This document shows, in pieces, positions 61,737 through 64,000 of a DNA stretch of 64,000 nt. The DNA lies in NCBI RefSeq assembly GCF_042680805.1, contig NZ_JBHUEM010000014.1, positions 56,301-120,300 on the forward strand, given 5' to 3'. Made by a program: the position numbers and the translations under genes. Under the pieces are notes generated by a model. It made no database searches, was not told where the DNA came from, and saw only the letters and a list, made by a program, of their open reading frames with translations. This DNA comes from Bacillus_CJ salitolerans (GTDB lineage Bacteria > Bacillota > Bacilli > Bacillales > SA4). Each line of letters opens with the position of its first letter. The first letter of the stretch is position 1.

Positions 61737-61758
61737 CATTGATGATTAATTTTTCCAT
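61726..61758 (-). CDS. Ten-residue leader peptide MEKLIINVRP
   Basis: ATG with AAGGAGG nine bases upstream, ten codons (MEKLIINVRP) and TAA. The strength of the ribosome site compared with the tiny frame, the Pro before the stop, and the hairpin starting in its last codons speak for a regulatory leader whose translation controls the MFS gene. Confidence 0.65.
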   Translation of the reverse strand: MEKLIINVRP

Positions 61759-61796
61759 AATCGAATTCCTCCTTGGGAGTGAAAACTTTTTTTCAA

Positions 61797-61932
61797 CAGA
61801 ACAAAAGGCGCAAGCGCCCCGTTTAGCCTCAGGCTAGCAAATGTTCCTTGAAGAGAAAAAGGCGCTCTTTCCCTTTTACTCTTCAAGGGTTATTTGACCT
61901 CGAGTGGCTGGGCGCTGGAGCCGGATTACTAC
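61797..61932 (+). repeat. Dispersed family-A element, copy 5 (full form)
   Basis: Order: AACAAAAGGCGCAAGCGCCC, GCCTCAGGCTAGCAAATGTT, hairpin CCTTGAAGAG / CTCTTCAAGG with inner AAAAAGG / CCCTTTT, TTATTTGACCTCGAGTGGCT, GGGCGCTGGAGCCGGA. GGCGC at both ends are complementary. Best example of the family in this window. Confidence 0.92.
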
Positions 61933-61987
61933 GCACATCACTCAGTTATCCACAAATAGTGAGTATTTATAATTTCCTAAGCAATAA

Positions 61988-62036
61988 AAAAGGGAGCGCT
62001 CTGCAATACCCCAAGTTTTGGTAGCAGTGCTACTCT
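61988..62036 (-). terminator. Terminator of spoIID
   Basis: Imperfect long stem (GAGAGTAGCACTGC with GCAGAGCGCTCCC) followed on the minus strand by TTTTTTATT. Confidence 0.65.
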
Positions 62037-62076
62037 CTTATTATATTGTGGATCCTATTGGTTTGCACCAATTAAT

Positions 62077-63108
62077 TTATTTCGATGCTGCTACTGCTGC
62101 AATTTTTGGAATGTATGGATCTATTGCCGAGATGGCAATATCTTTATAGTAGTATTTCACAATATCTTGATATGTTTTTCCTTCCCGTGCCATTCCATTT
62201 GCTCCATATTGACTCATTCCTACCCCGTGTCCATATCCTCTTGTCGTTATGACGATTTGATTTCCCTTTCGTTCCCAGTCAAAATCTGAAGATGGGAGCT
62301 CTAGAGCTTCTCTTACTTGCCTTCCTGTAATCACCTTATCTCCAATTTTTATGGTACCGACACGCTTACCAGTCGTTCGAGCAGTGATTTTTCCAATCGT
62401 TCCACTTTCTCCAAGCCTAACTCCAAGCTTCTGTTCAAATTGGGCTACAGTAAAAGTAGTCGTTGTTAAATATTTTGGTGATTCTTTATCCCACGGGCTT
62501 TCTATACTTCTTAAATAAGGGAATTCATTTTGCCAATAGTCCTCAGAGTTCTCGGTAAAACCGTTACTCGTTGAAAAATATTGAGCGTCAATTGGTTCAT
62601 TGTTATACGTAATGATCTCTCCACTTGTGCTATTTACTGCTTCTGTAATTTTCGCGAGATTGGCTTCAAAGTCATCTCCCCATACTGCCTTTAAATCCTC
62701 TAAATCCTTATAAACTTGGTGCCTGACCGTATCAGTTACCTTCGATCCTTTCGGTGTTCCAAGACTCTGTTCTAATAGAAGCTGTTGAACGATGTATGTT
62801 CGAGCTGTTAAAGCTTGAGCCTTTAATGCTTCCATCTCAAATTCAGCTGGCATTTCAGAAGCGACAACCCCTACTACATATTGTTCTAGTGGTATATTTT
62901 CAATGAGTTGCTCTTTTGTTCTATAGACAGCCACATCCAATTGTGACTCATTTTTAACTTCAGGTGTTGCTAATACGATAGGCTGTATGTCCTCCACTAG
63001 AGTACCATTTGTTTTTTCTGAAAAGGGAATTACCAACAACGTTGGTATAAGTAAGGTGACAATAAATAAAAGTGATCCTAGTACGATGAATGGTTTTAAC
63101 GATTTCAT
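62077..63108 (-). CDS. spoIID: Stage II sporulation protein D (lytic transglycosylase)
   Basis: 343 residues: N-terminal membrane helix (~8-29) and a SpoIID domain with the start PLEQYVVGVVASEMPAEFE, catalytic Glu in ASEMP, ALKAQALTARTY, FSTSNGFTENSEDYW and the Gly/His end GYGHGVGMSQYGANGMA. It cleaves septal peptidoglycan during engulfment with SpoIIM and SpoIIP. GGAGGCTGAAC precedes ATG 63108. Confidence 0.97.
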   Translation of the reverse strand: MKSLKPFIVLGSLLFIVTLLIPTLLVIPFSEKTNGTLVEDIQPIVLATPEVKNESQLDVAVYRTKEQLIENIPLEQYVVGVVASEMPAEFEMEALKAQALTARTYIVQQLLLEQSLGTPKGSKVTDTVRHQVYKDLEDLKAVWGDDFEANLAKITEAVNSTSGEIITYNNEPIDAQYFSTSNGFTENSEDYWQNEFPYLRSIESPWDKESPKYLTTTTFTVAQFEQKLGVRLGESGTIGKITARTTGKRVGTIKIGDKVITGRQVREALELPSSDFDWERKGNQIVITTRGYGHGVGMSQYGANGMAREGKTYQDIVKYYYKDIAISAIDPYIPKIAAVAASK

Positions 63109-63379
63109 AATTGTTCAGCCTCCATCTCTTTTGTTTAGCCAGTTGCTTATAGTTCATAATTATGGAGGTGTCCCACGTTATATGACTAAAATCTCTCATC
63201 TCTTGTAAAAAATAATAGAGTCTAAAAACTAGTAATACTTTATTAAAATAGAACAGGTCTACGGTCCTTTCGCATGGCGAAGATTTTAGGTCTTTTGTAA
63301 TAATTTTGTAAGAATAAATTATTTGAATTTTTAATAAAATAGTCAAGGGAATGAGGAAAATGAACGTATCATGAGGTTG

Positions 63380-63615
63380 GAACAAAAGGCTCAGGGCCCC
63401 GTTTGGCCTAAGAGAGAAAATGTTCTATCATGAAAAAAAGGGTCGTTTTCCCTTTTATTCATGATAGAACATTTGATCAAGGAAAAAAGTGATTTTTCTT
63501 TTTCCCTCGAGTAGGATGAAATGACAAAGATCGTCGCCATTTCATCTTGGCTAGGTGCTGGAGCTGGATTTAGCAGTAACATATATAAACTAAACACCAG
63601 AAACTTATACTTTCT
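63380..63615. repeat. Dispersed family-A element, copy 6 (long form)
   Basis: First stem AATGTTCTATCATGAA / TTCATGATAGAACATT, second GGAAAAA / TTTTTCC, third GATGAAATGAC / GCCATTTCATC, then GCTGGAGCTGGA, TAAACTAAACACCAG. Homologous over ~190 bases with the copy at 50.72 kb; the first stem differs in both arms at once. Confidence 0.92.
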
Positions 63616-63728
63616 GGTGTATGAAATAATATTTTTACACATAAAAAAGTCCCAAGACTATGCTACGATTGAACTACTTAACCAAGTTAACTCAATCATT
63701 TACCAACCCGCCAAGGAGGCCATAGTCA
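63616..63728 (+). mobile_element. Left end of an IS110-family element (bridge-RNA region)
   Basis: The ~110 bases before the transposase start contain no other gene. In IS110 elements the left non-coding end carries the bridge RNA. I cannot fix the exact left border: IS110 elements lack inverted repeats, and the right end is outside the window. Confidence 0.45.
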
Positions 63729-64000
63729 ATGAGACTACTTAAGAGTAAACAAGGATTAAGAAGAAGTCAATTCGCACAAGAAATTAGAGGAGCTAATTTA
63801 GAAAAAGTTTTGCTTGTACCCATAGATGTATCAAAGGTTTTACAAAAAGCGATGATTTTAAATTACTATGGAGAGGTACAGATAGCACCATTCTCCTTTA
63901 TGGTAAATAAGACTGGGATGAACATTTTAATAAATAATATTGAAGCGGCTAAACTTGCTTGTCATGCAGAAAGAGTGTTTATCGGTATTGAAGCAACCGG
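63729..64000 (+). CDS. IS110-family transposase (DEDD), N-terminal part, cut by window end
   Basis: 91 residues are visible. PIDVSK (first Asp of the RuvC-like DEDD site) near residue 31 and FIGIEATG (the Glu) at the window end are the IS110 family marks. AAGGAGG precedes ATG 63729. The frame runs off the window; the catalytic domain and the C-terminal Ser domain are not seen. Confidence 0.88.
   Translation, partial: MRLLKSKQGLRRSQFAQEIRGANLEKVLLVPIDVSKVLQKAMILNYYGEVQIAPFSFMVNKTGMNILINNIEAAKLACHAERVFIGIEAT

Noticed and set aside
1..64000. tRNA or rRNA genes
   Set aside because: No cloverleaf with conserved TTCGA-type arm or rRNA-like stretch was recognised anywhere in the gaps.

Overview
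The window is chromosomal DNA of a low-GC, motile, endospore-forming Bacillaceae (Bacillus in the broad sense). The evidence is the block spoIID - spoIIQ - spoIIID - mbl - flhO - flhP - fabZ in the order known from Bacillus subtilis, lipoproteins with clear lipoboxes, strong AGGAGG-type ribosome sites with frequent TTG/GTG starts, and B. subtilis-type neighbours such as ywrA-ywrB-ywrD, yunG, iolW/yvaA and yhcR.

Region 1 (1-5.1 kb): a 2-hydroxyacid dehydrogenase, a YedF/DsrE-like protein, then a compact locus: a DUF5317 membrane protein, seven tandem genes for almost identical 30-residue peptides ending in WKFGG, and a membrane GGDEF + HD-GYP cyclic-di-GMP enzyme. I read it as an undescribed peptide-signalling / c-di-GMP module. 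It is followed by a non-coding array of 18 GTAAGTAA cores spaced two helical turns apart.

Region 2 (5.8-24 kb): ywrA/ywrB (CHR transporter halves) with a YwrD-like gamma-glutamyltransferase, a complete dipeptide ABC transporter (binding lipoprotein and Xaa-Pro peptidase divergent from permeases and two ATPases), a LytS-type kinase/AraC-type regulator/membrane protein operon, an M29 aminopeptidase, an SDR protein without its catalytic Ser/Tyr, glutamate dehydrogenase and an EamA exporter. The theme is peptide and amino-acid use.

Region 3 (24-32 kb): a GAF-PAS sensor kinase split by one in-frame TGA that has a SECIS-like hairpin behind it; an AimR-family (arbitrium) receptor with a secreted pro-pheromone carrying two copies of DPGVPIG and a possible aimX-like transcript, none of it next to phage genes; and a fixABCX electron-transfer operon.

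Region 4 (32-43.7 kb): small accessory genes and gene remnants (SRPBCC, VOC, GNAT, YunG, nucleotidase with a decayed duplicate, lipoproteins, MFS, S41 peptidase), a class I cyclic-di-GMP (GEMM) riboswitch in front of a 119-residue orphan protein, iolW, an aromatic acid exporter-like protein, and a gene frameshifted in an A9 run.

Region 5 (43.9-64 kb): a 1759-residue secreted YhcR-like nuclease/5'-nucleotidase behind a four-repeat Pho box, then the conserved fabZ/flagellar/sporulation block with a decayed HD-GYP gene, a second secreted nuclease, pcp, spoIIQ, an MFS gene preceded by a 10-codon leader peptide and erm-like alternative hairpins, spoIID, and the start of an IS110-family transposase cut by the window end.

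Two dispersed repeat families fill many intergenic gaps. All functional statements come from reading the sequence; no database search was run.
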